From contig DAIRGS010000206.1 of the NCBI GenBank assembly GCA_036794395.1, forward strand, positions 1 to 12,777: 12,777 nucleotides of DNA, written 5' to 3'. The notes under the pieces were generated by a model, which was given only the letters and a program-made list of their open reading frames with translations, ran no database searches and was not told where the DNA came from. Shown here one piece after another: positions 6,635 to 12,777 of the stretch (position 1 is its first letter; each line of letters opens with the position of its first letter). Both the position numbers and the translations under genes were made by a program. The DNA is from DASXMX01 sp036794395 (GTDB lineage: Bacteria; Planctomycetota; Phycisphaerae; Tepidisphaerales; Tepidisphaeraceae).

Positions 6635-7864
6635 TTATTGCGCGTCCCCTTGGAGCACCCAATCCACATCAAACGCCGCGTGCTTGATGGATTGGGGGGC
6701 TTCGGGGGAGTAGCTGTAGACGACGTGGACGCGATGGTCGCGGGCTTGGATGACGGCGGGGTAGTGGAAGGAGCCTTTGTCGGCGCGCTCAAGGTGGCGG
6801 GTCCACTTCCAGGTCTTGCCTTCGTCGGGGGAAATTGAGACGGCCAGAGTATTGCGGCCGCGGGCGGTGTCGTTGTAGACGAGGAGCCACCGGCCATCGT
6901 CGAGGCGGACGGCGTCGATGCCTGCGCCGGGGTTGGGGAGGTCGATGACGCCGACGGGGCCCCAGGTGATGCCGTCGTCTTTTGATTCGGAGACGCGGAT
7001 GTGTTTGAGCGGGCCGTTCTCGCGCATGTAGGCCACGAGGGTGGCATCGTTGCGGCGCAGGACGGTGGGTTGAATGTTGCCAAAGCCGACCAGGGGCTGG
7101 CTGGCGAACCAGGTCGCGCCGTGGTCGTCGCTGATGGCCATCAGGCCGGCGGAGTAGGTGTCGGAATAGAGGGGGAGCAGGATCCGGCCTGAAGGAAGGG
7201 CCGTTGGTTTGCAGCGCGGTTGCCAGCCGAGGCGGGTGAGGAGTTTGTCGGCGACTGCTTTGCGGTAGCGCTCAGTTCTGGCCCGGCTGGCAGGCGTATC
7301 CGCGGCGGTGTTGGCCGTTTGTTTCACACGCTTGTCGATGGCATCGAGCATCACCGGTTCGAAGTCTTTGGGTTTGAGGAGGATGGGGGCTTGCCAATCC
7401 CAAATGGGAGAGCCTTCGCCGACGTAGTTTTTTGAGACGCGATAGTGGGTGATGCAGGATTCCCAACTGTTGGCGATGACGATCGGCCAGAAGAGCCACA
7501 GACGGCCAGTTGAATCAACGAACATCGTCGTGTTGCAATCGGGGAAGCCGGGGGTGTCGGCCATGACGAAGGCGTCGCTCCATGCGGTTTGTCCGAGGCG
7601 CCGACGAGCGCCATAGACGGCGACATCGTCGGCGGTGCGCTCGCCGGTGCCGCGATACCAGGAGACCAGCAGATCGCCGTTGGGGCATTCGACGATTCCG
7701 GCGGCGTGGTTGTGATCGGCACGCGGGGGAAAGATCAATTCGTTCTCGTAAAACGGGGCTGGGGGGGCTGGGGTCGCTGCTAAAGCCGCATGTACGAAAA
7801 GTGTTCCAAGCAGTGCGGATACGAGAGGCATCCAGTGGATTGCGCGAAGGATGGGGATGGTCAT
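6635..7864 (-). CDS. Secreted BNR/Asp-box sialidase-like protein
   Basis: 409 aa from the ATG at 7864; a TTG two codons earlier is less likely. A signal peptide (about 1-29, cleaved after AALA) exports it. The body has three Asp boxes typical of six-bladed sialidase-type propellers: SDDHGATW (245-252), SKDDGITW (294-301) and SPDEGKTW (345-352). The first strands, RADHNHAAGIVECPNGDLLVSWYRGTGE split over about 48-75, match the start of the BNR exo-alpha-sialidase-like domain, and GFPDCNTTMFVDSTGRLWLFWP (106-127, not contiguous in motif) is also characteristic. Such proteins include glycan hydrolases, but many planctomycete members have no proven sialidase activity, so glycan degradation is the likely but unproven role. 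It is divergent from the zinc-ribbon gene at 8047. Confidence 0.85.
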   Translation of the reverse strand: MTIPILRAIHWMPLVSALLGTLFVHAALAATPAPPAPFYENELIFPPRADHNHAAGIVECPNGDLLVSWYRGTGERTADDVAVYGARRRLGQTAWSDAFVMADTPGFPDCNTTMFVDSTGRLWLFWPIVIANSWESCITHYRVSKNYVGEGSPIWDWQAPILLKPKDFEPVMLDAIDKRVKQTANTAADTPASRARTERYRKAVADKLLTRLGWQPRCKPTALPSGRILLPLYSDTYSAGLMAISDDHGATWFASQPLVGFGNIQPTVLRRNDATLVAYMRENGPLKHIRVSESKDDGITWGPVGVIDLPNPGAGIDAVRLDDGRWLLVYNDTARGRNTLAVSISPDEGKTWKWTRHLERADKGSFHYPAVIQARDHRVHVVYSYSPEAPQSIKHAAFDVDWVLQGDAQ

Positions 7865-7871
7865 GAGCAAG

Positions 7872-7899
7872 AGAATACCGCGCCCGGAAACGGTGTCGA
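7872..7899 (-). promoter_or_regulatory. Sigma70-like promoter of the sialidase-like gene, apparently leaderless
   Basis: On the minus strand TCGACA (7899-7894, five of six matches to TTGACA) and TATTCT (7877-7872) are separated by 16 bases. Only 7 bases separate the -10 from the ATG at 7864 and no Shine-Dalgarno is present, so the transcript would start at or very near the start codon. Confidence 0.5.
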
Positions 7900-8033
7900 A
7901 AGAATTCGCAATTGTGAACTGAGCCTCTCGGATTGGGAGCTTTCATCGATTCGCATTGGGCGAGTCGCGAAAGCCTCGAAGGTTTTTGGGGATGAAGACA
8001 TTTACACGTTAACGGTTCGGGCAAGCGATTGGG

Positions 8034-8039
8034 TAAGAT
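8034..8039 (+). promoter_or_regulatory. Candidate -10 element for the second zinc-ribbon gene
   Basis: TAAGAT ends 7 bases before the GTG at 8047, again with no convincing ribosome-binding site. A possible TTAACG lies 19 bases upstream, a long spacer, so support is modest. Confidence 0.3.
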
Positions 8040-8046
8040 CGGGGTC

Positions 8047-8547
8047 GTGCGCCGCCTCATTTCTCTTGCGTCCCTACTGTCCCTGCTAATATGCGTGGCG
8101 ACGGTGTTGTTGTGGGTGCGGAGCCGCGTCACATACGATGAACTAGACTATTCGGTTGCAAATCAACTGTTCTTTGTAGATTCGGCGCGCGGGGTGTTGG
8201 ACATAGGATGGGATTCCAATTACCCGAGTGATGGTGTTCAATGGCATGCGTGGTCCACCGACGATTTCCACCCAGAGTTAGAGCATAACTTTGGTGGGTT
8301 CGGTGTTACGTATGGCTACGATCGTCCAACGGCAAGAGTGTATCGCGTGGTTAAAGTGCCGGATTGGTGTGTTTGTGTCGTAACTGCGGCAATTGGAGTT
8401 GGAACTGGATTGCGGTCGCGACAAAAGCATTGCACTCTTTGCTGTTGTACCTGCTCCTACAACCTCACCGGCAACACCAGCGGGGTGTGTCCTGAATGCG
8501 GTAGTCCAATTTCAAAAATTGAACCAGTATTATCGAGCAAGAAATAG
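8047..8547 (+). CDS. Membrane protein with C-terminal zinc ribbon (planctomycete family), copy 2
   Basis: 166 aa from the GTG at 8047. The frame opens at a TTG (8029), but the GTG puts a short MRR in front of the first helix, matching the MWRR start of the paralogue at 3351. Helix 1 is about 4-24 (ending LLWVRS, as in the paralogue). An exported domain with several Trp follows, then VPDWCVCVVTAAIGVG (104-119) as a second hydrophobic segment, and a cysteine-rich ribbon. The ribbon has C133, C136, C148 and C151 (CCTCSYNL, then CPECG) plus extra Cys 129, 132 and 134. The extra cysteines and 11-residue spacing differ from copy 1 (10). Function unknown. It precedes the large propeller-like gene by 31 bases and may share its transcript. 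Confidence 0.75.
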   Translation: MRRLISLASLLSLLICVATVLLWVRSRVTYDELDYSVANQLFFVDSARGVLDIGWDSNYPSDGVQWHAWSTDDFHPELEHNFGGFGVTYGYDRPTARVYRVVKVPDWCVCVVTAAIGVGTGLRSRQKHCTLCCCTCSYNLTGNTSGVCPECGSPISKIEPVLSSKK

Positions 8548-8578
8548 TAATATTTCAAAGTATACCAGTATCGGCCAC

Positions 8579-11416
8579 ATGACCCGAACAGACCCACCAC
8601 ATCGGAAACGCACGTGTCGTCTTCGCTGGGCTTTTGTTCTTTGGTTCCACAGTTTTTTGGTTCTGGTGGGGGTTCCAATTCCCGTCGTATTTGCTCAGGC
8701 GATGCGGCCGCCAATTCTCAATCCGAAGGTGTATTTATCGCCGTCGGGCGAATTTGCGTTGACGGTTGATCCGAGCACGATGCATGGGCAGGGCGAAGCG
8801 TCGTACCGGCGCAGGCAAAAGGGGCGGGAGATTTGGTCGGGGAAGCGGCCTTTTACACTGTGGGAAGCAGCGGTTACCGATCAGGGTGTCGTTGCGGGGT
8901 ATGGATATGAATATGGGCCGGAGGGGTTTCCGCCTCGGGAGCTTGAAGGGGGTATGGCGCCGGGGAATTTTCACGTTGTCATTCTTGGACCTGATGGAAG
9001 CCCGCGATTGCAGGCGGCGGTGGGGCGTCATGAAAGTCGCCAGATGCATCACTTGCCAGAGCCACTGGCCGACGGCATGGTCCTGGACGCAATGCAGCGT
9101 TTGTTGATTGTGCGGATCAGCAATGAAGGCCGGGCCGGCGAGGTTTGGTGGATATACGATCTGGCGACCGGCAAGGAACTGAGCCGATGGGAGCCAGCGG
9201 CAAACGACGCCTCGCTGCGGTTCGTTATTGCGGCAAGGCCGATTGCGGGCACCCCGCTGATTTTGCTCAACTGGTGGCAGTACGATGCGAAGAGTCCGAA
9301 GAACCCAGGGGCGGTGTTCGAACTTGTGGACTTAACCGATCCAGTACGCCCCCAGCCGGTTTGGCGGGAAACGCTTCCTGGGGATTACTTTGCCGCCAAC
9401 ACGCCCGATGATCCATGGGCATCCGATCATTTGATGAACGAGATTCGCGACGACGGCGCGATTTTGAGCACCACCCGACCCGCGCGTTTTGAGGTTCGGC
9501 ATGTCGCGGCCAATGAGCGCGTGGCATTCGAAGTTTTTCCCACGATTGCGCCACGCGGTTGGGATGTTCGAACGGTTAAGCGGACGCCGTACATGCCGGC
9601 GACGCAACCATCGGGCGATGAACTTGAGATTGCGTCAATCAATCTTAAGCACCTGGGAACGATGCGTCTTGGAGACCAGCCAGCGGCGACGACACAGCCT
9701 GTTCATGACGTACGCGCGTTCGACGTCGATGATCGTGGCCGCATCGGTTTTATTCGCGACGAGCGCGGCCAGACCGTTGGGAGCACCGTCGTTTGGGTAA
9801 CCGCTGAGGGGCGCACAGTCGCGGAAGGAATTCATCCAGCAGCCGATTTTGGAGGGCGAGGATTTGGAAACATGCGGATCGCCTGGCTTGGGGGCGATCG
9901 CTGGGTGGTGAGCGATTGCGATCTGGGGGTGGAAAAAACGGCACGGGCCTGGTTTGTGGATCTTGATGCGGGCGGGATGTCGAAAGTGACCGCCATCGCG
10001 ACTTTTGACTGTCCGGCGATGGAATCGATTTGCGGTTCGGGTGACGGCGGTTTTATCGTGCTGGCGAAACAGCGCTTCAAGTACACCATGACGGACGAGG
10101 TTTCGCGATTTGACGCGCAAGGGGTTCGCAAGTGGCGAGTGAGCGGATCGGATCCCGGCAACGATCTTTTTTTCCCACAAGACCTGGCGGTCGATCGCGC
10201 GCATAGCAGCGCCGTGGTCGCGCTCGACAATATCAATAAACGCCTGCAGTATTTCGATGTCGCGGGCCATCCCACCCGGCAAATCGATCTCATTAAAGCG
10301 TTTGGACGAGAGCCCAACTATCCAACGAAGGTGAATGTGGAGCGCGACGGGGGGCCGCTGATTTATGATTTCAATGGGTCGCCATCCATGTGGCGGCTTG
10401 CGCCGGACGGGGTCGTTCGCGGGAACTTCGAACCCCATTTCCCGGACGGCCAGAAATTCCATGTAAATGACATGAGAATATCGCCGGACGACCGCGTCTG
10501 GGAGGCCCGCGAGCTGGGCCACGTGGATGCCGTACGACCGGTCGGTCCCGCCCGGCTCGAGCCGGTGCAGGAACNNNNNNNNNNCGCGACGGGCGTGGTG
10601 GACCGCGTTCTGGGTTCGCGGGCGGATGTGAATGATTCCGGCGCGATCGCGGCCATTTCAATCGGACCCGAAGAACAGATTTATGCCGTCGGCCCGCGCG
10701 GGGGCGTGGTTCGGATTTTTGATAAGGCGGGAAAGTTCGTGCGGGTGATGAAACCGCTGCCGACCGATTTTCCGACTGACTTTGATCTCAATCGACTGAC
10801 GGTTGCCGGCGACGGAAGCGTGTTCATTTCAGGATGGAGCGGGCCATATCTTCAGTTTAAGGCGGATGGTGCGCGGGTGGGGTGGCAGACGCTGAACCTC
10901 GACCGGGTCACTGAATCGTGGGAGTTTGTGCGCGGCAGCTTGAAGCGATGGGTGCGGGGTTACGAATGCATCTGGCTGGTGGATGAGAAAGGAAAGGTGA
11001 TCCGCGAAATCAGGCGGCGGCCGGATCATGACTGGCTCGTGCGTCCGTACAGTGTCGCGTTGGCCCCGGATGGAACGGCGTTGGTGGCCTGTGAAGGCGC
11101 GCTGAATGTGTATGCGGCGGATGGTTCGCCAGTACGTACGATTTTGATTCCGGGGCTTGGCCTGGTTTCCTCAGTGGCGTTTGACGGAACGCATGCCGTG
11201 GTTGGCAACGGGCCGCAAGTGCTTGTGGTCAATGCCCGGACGGGCAAGATATCCTCTTTCCTGCCTCCGCCAGACGGGGCGCGAGCGGAGACGCCTGGAT
11301 CGCGCGATGCTTATTGGAAGACCTTTTTTGGGCCGCGGGGTGAGTTGTGGATCATTGACCTCAATCGGCGACCGTCGGTCATCGAACGATATGAGATGTT
11401 GTCGGCGCAAGGGTAA
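8579..11416 (+). CDS. Large exported beta-propeller-like protein, interrupted by an assembly gap
   Basis: About 945 aa as assembled, from the ATG at 8579; the open frame runs further upstream but there overlaps the preceding gene. An N-terminal hydrophobic segment (about 17-39, ending VVFAQA) looks like a signal peptide. The rest contains repeated beta-blade strings such as FDAQGVRKWRVSG, LAVDRAHSSAVVALDN, IYAVGPRGGVVRIFDKAGK and VALAPDGTALVACEGALNVY, like NHL or YVTN-type propellers. No enzyme motif was recognised, so it may bind ligands at the cell surface. Ten Ns (10575-10584) fall at residues 666-669, and residues about 640-665 come from DNA that reads as mutS on the other strand, so they are not native. 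The frame continuing across the Ns is chance or scaffolding. The true length is unknown. Confidence 0.75.
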   Translation: MTRTDPPHRKRTCRLRWAFVLWFHSFLVLVGVPIPVVFAQAMRPPILNPKVYLSPSGEFALTVDPSTMHGQGEASYRRRQKGREIWSGKRPFTLWEAAVTDQGVVAGYGYEYGPEGFPPRELEGGMAPGNFHVVILGPDGSPRLQAAVGRHESRQMHHLPEPLADGMVLDAMQRLLIVRISNEGRAGEVWWIYDLATGKELSRWEPAANDASLRFVIAARPIAGTPLILLNWWQYDAKSPKNPGAVFELVDLTDPVRPQPVWRETLPGDYFAANTPDDPWASDHLMNEIRDDGAILSTTRPARFEVRHVAANERVAFEVFPTIAPRGWDVRTVKRTPYMPATQPSGDELEIASINLKHLGTMRLGDQPAATTQPVHDVRAFDVDDRGRIGFIRDERGQTVGSTVVWVTAEGRTVAEGIHPAADFGGRGFGNMRIAWLGGDRWVVSDCDLGVEKTARAWFVDLDAGGMSKVTAIATFDCPAMESICGSGDGGFIVLAKQRFKYTMTDEVSRFDAQGVRKWRVSGSDPGNDLFFPQDLAVDRAHSSAVVALDNINKRLQYFDVAGHPTRQIDLIKAFGREPNYPTKVNVERDGGPLIYDFNGSPSMWRLAPDGVVRGNFEPHFPDGQKFHVNDMRISPDDRVWEARELGHVDAVRPVGPARLEPVQEXXXXATGVVDRVLGSRADVNDSGAIAAISIGPEEQIYAVGPRGGVVRIFDKAGKFVRVMKPLPTDFPTDFDLNRLTVAGDGSVFISGWSGPYLQFKADGARVGWQTLNLDRVTESWEFVRGSLKRWVRGYECIWLVDEKGKVIREIRRRPDHDWLVRPYSVALAPDGTALVACEGALNVYAADGSPVRTILIPGLGLVSSVAFDGTHAVVGNGPQVLVVNARTGKISSFLPPPDGARAETPGSRDAYWKTFFGPRGELWIIDLNRRPSVIERYEMLSAQG
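10481..10573 (-). pseudogene. mutS: mutS C-terminal fragment, probable chimeric contig end
   Basis: Reading the minus strand from 10573 down to 10481 gives FLHRLEPGG, TDRSYGIHVAQ, LAGLPDAVVRR in sequence. This is the conserved end of the MutS ATPase domain, where the family has F(L/M)H..PGGADRSYGIHVA.LAGLP..V..RA. No other part of mutS is present: homology stops at the N gap on one side and at Tyr-Ser-His on the other. G+C over 10502-10574 is about 75%, and 29 of 31 third codon bases are G or C, unlike the surrounding gene. It is not a real gene here. A chimeric read or contig end from a high-G+C organism is the likeliest source. Confidence 0.75.
10575..10584. other. Scaffold gap (10 Ns)
   Basis: Ten consecutive Ns lie inside the propeller-like gene. 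The number is probably a placeholder, not a measured length. Native coding sequence appears to resume right after it (ATGVVDRVLGSRADV as protein). Confidence 0.97.
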
Positions 11417-11500
11417 ACGCGGGTTCGAGTCGTGCGGCGAGATGTACTTGCCGGGAATCGTGGGTTTCGCCCGGGGCTTGGTGGGGCGTAGGATGTGGGG

Positions 11501-12613
11501 ATGCATAAGTCGACCGATGGGGTGAAACCTCACAGGGGGCCGCGGGTGTTTGTGGAGGCGGGGATTGATTCGGATGAATTGGCGCGGTCGGCTGGGGATG
11601 CCAATGCGCCGGTGAAGATGACGTGTACGGATTATTCCCCGGAGCGGTATGAGGTGAAGGAGATTGATAGTCGGGGGTTGGTCGGGTTTCTGGAGGGACA
11701 TCGGCCGGACTGGTCGAAGGTAAGGTGGGTGGATGTCGACGGAGTGGGGAACTCGGCGGTCGTGGCGGGGCTGGCGAAAAAGTACGGGTTGCATCCGCTG
11801 GCGATTGAGGATGTGGTGGCGGTGGGGCAGCGGCCGAAGGTGGATTTTTATCCGGCGTCGGGGGAGTTTCAGGCTCGGTTGTTCATGGTCATGCGGATGG
11901 TGATGCTGAATGGCGAGAAGTTGCAGGTGGAGCAGATCAGCCTGTTCGCGGGGCATAAGACGGTACTGACGTTCCAGGAAACTTCGGGAGATGTATGGGA
12001 CCCGATTCGGCAGCGGATTGCCAAGGCGGGATCGCGACTGCGGGAGAATGACGCGAGCTTTCTGGTGTACTCGCTGGTGGATGCGGTGGTGGATCATTGC
12101 TTTCCGATTCTGGAGTTTCTGGGTGAGCGGCTGGAGTCGCTGGAGAAGCGGATATTGGAGAACCCCACGCCGGACGCGCTGAGGGATATTTACCGGCTCA
12201 AGCGGGAGCTGCTGACACTGCGGCGATCGGTCTGGCCGATGCGCGAGGTGGTGCACCAGCTTCAGGGGGAAACCAACGAATGCTTCAGCGAGACATCGCG
12301 CACGTATATGCGGGATGTGTATGACCATGTGGTGCAGATCATTGATGTGATCGAGGCGTATCGCGAGACGGCAATGGGGTTGACGGAAACGTATATGACG
12401 GTGATCGGCAACCGGATGAATCAGATCATGAAGGTGCTGACCATCATCGGGACGATTTTCATCCCGCTGACTTTTCTGGCCGGAGTATATGGGATGAATT
12501 TCAAATACATCCCGGAGCTGGAGCAGAAGTGGGCGTATCCGGCGTTTTGGGCGGTTTGTATTGTGCTGGCCGGGGGAATGTTGGCGTGGTTCCGGAAACA
12601 AAAATGGCTTTGA
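11501..12613 (+). CDS. corA: CorA-type magnesium/cobalt channel
   Basis: 370 aa from the ATG at 11501, with TAGGA 7 bases upstream; a GTG at 11495 is too close to that site. CorA proteins form inner-membrane pentamers that admit Mg2+ (also Co2+ or Ni2+). The large cytoplasmic domain is present (LAIEDVVAVGQRPKVDFY, then LFMVMRMV and QISLFAG...VLTFQE), followed by the long stalk helix (about 185-310). Two C-terminal helices follow (about 308-330 and 346-363), with the signature YGMNF at 330-334 closing the first. The loop reads FKYIPEL, where well-studied CorA proteins have F-E-x-M-P-E-L. The Lys in place of the first Glu may alter ion attraction at the mouth. The N-terminal extension is lineage-specific. 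Monocistronic, 84 bases after the propeller gene. Confidence 0.95.
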   Translation: MHKSTDGVKPHRGPRVFVEAGIDSDELARSAGDANAPVKMTCTDYSPERYEVKEIDSRGLVGFLEGHRPDWSKVRWVDVDGVGNSAVVAGLAKKYGLHPLAIEDVVAVGQRPKVDFYPASGEFQARLFMVMRMVMLNGEKLQVEQISLFAGHKTVLTFQETSGDVWDPIRQRIAKAGSRLRENDASFLVYSLVDAVVDHCFPILEFLGERLESLEKRILENPTPDALRDIYRLKRELLTLRRSVWPMREVVHQLQGETNECFSETSRTYMRDVYDHVVQIIDVIEAYRETAMGLTETYMTVIGNRMNQIMKVLTIIGTIFIPLTFLAGVYGMNFKYIPELEQKWAYPAFWAVCIVLAGGMLAWFRKQKWL

Positions 12614-12635
12614 ATCCGAGGAAAAGGAGATTAAA

Positions 12636-12659
12636 CACGAAGGCACGAAGCCACGAAGG
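12636..12659 (+). repeat. Three tandem 8-base CACGAAGG units
   Basis: CACGAAGG, CACGAAGC and CACGAAGG run without gaps just after the corA stop. This type of short purine-rich array recurs between genes in planctomycetes and several other phyla in my recollection. Function unknown. Confidence 0.75.
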
Positions 12660-12678
12660 AAGACAAGAAAGAATTAAC

Positions 12679-12750
12679 CACAGATTGCGCAGACGCTCGC
12701 AGATAAAAAAAACACCTGCACGTAATCTGCGAGCATCTGCGCAATCTGTG
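12679..12750. repeat. Long hairpin repeat (26-bp arms)
   Basis: Arm 12679-12704 (begins CACAGATTGCGCAGA) and arm 12725-12750 (ends TGCGCAATCTGTG) are complementary at 25 of 26 positions; the one mismatch can form a G-U pair in one strand's RNA. The 20-base loop starts with eight As. Each arm is itself built of CAGA/GCAGA units at 9-10 base spacing. The hairpin could be a dispersed REP-like element or serve as a 3' end structure for corA, 65 bases after its stop. Confidence 0.8.
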
Positions 12751-12752
12751 TT

Positions 12753-12769
12753 GCAGCCCACAAGGCTGC
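12753..12769. repeat. Small hairpin adjoining the long hairpin
   Basis: GCAGCC (12753-12758) pairs with GGCTGC (12764-12769) around a CACAA loop. It abuts the long hairpin and may be part of the same composite element, which could continue past the window edge. Confidence 0.5.
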
Positions 12770-12777
12770 GTGTCCTG

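Noticed and set aside
9635..10522. 295-codon minus-strand open frame starting MAQLAGLPDAVVRR
   Set aside because: Only the first 13 or so residues are MutS-like; the remainder is antisense of the propeller gene. It is an artefact of the chimeric junction.
11171..12646. 491-codon minus-strand open frame opposite corA
   Set aside because: It is dominated by His, Arg, Pro and Leu, typical of the antisense of a G-rich coding strand, and CorA on the plus strand is unambiguous.
12636..12769. CRISPR array or tRNA-like fold at the right edge
   Set aside because: The repeats are tandem or palindromic without unique spacers, and no cloverleaf with an anticodon arm can be drawn.

Overview
The window looks like part of a planctomycete genome, most likely class Phycisphaerae, probably from a draft or metagenome assembly. 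Three things point there. A secreted protein carries an N-terminal IESLESRRFMDA stretch of the planctomycete LEPR-XLL type. Two small membrane proteins end in the CPKCGYDL...CPECG zinc ribbon that is very common in that group. Intergenic DNA carries repeats built from CACGGAG, CACGAAG and CAGATT units. A run of 10 Ns at 10575-10584 shows that this is scaffolded draft sequence. No rRNA, tRNA, integrase, transposase or CRISPR array was seen.

Layout. 1-364 holds a MITE-like composite repeat (51-265) and no gene. 365-1072 (+) encodes a predicted membrane-anchored helix-turn-helix protein with a C-terminal coiled coil. It faces a two-gene minus-strand operon (3207-1151: LEPR-type surface protein, then a small exported protein) across a strong bidirectional hairpin terminator. 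3351-3935 (+) is the first zinc-ribbon membrane protein. 4074-5282 (-) is a class I aspartate-type aminotransferase, the clearest metabolic gene. Its upstream region holds a 65-bp repeat that is an exact inverted copy of 189-253. 5608-6147 (+) is a DUF4240 protein, followed by a small two-helix membrane protein (6280-6600). 6635-7864 (-) is a secreted BNR/Asp-box sialidase-like protein, divergent from the second zinc-ribbon protein (8047-8547, +). 8579-11416 (+) is a large exported beta-propeller-like protein broken by the N gap. 11501-12613 (+) is a CorA divalent-cation channel. The right end (12636-12769) is packed with short purine-rich repeats and a long hairpin.

The genes do not form one pathway. 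The window is a mosaic of single genes and short operons, with many secreted or membrane proteins of unknown role around two housekeeping-type genes (aminotransferase and CorA).

The most important observation concerns sequence quality. The roughly 75-95 bases just left of the N gap read on the minus strand as the conserved C-terminal segment of the mismatch-repair protein MutS, at about 75% G+C and with almost every third codon base G or C. This is best explained as a chimeric contig end joined into the propeller gene, so the protein predicted there should not be trusted around residues 640-669. I found no convincing new multi-gene system. The more interesting biology lies in the repeats, the unusual membrane HTH protein, the paralogous zinc-ribbon proteins and a possible habit of leaderless starts.
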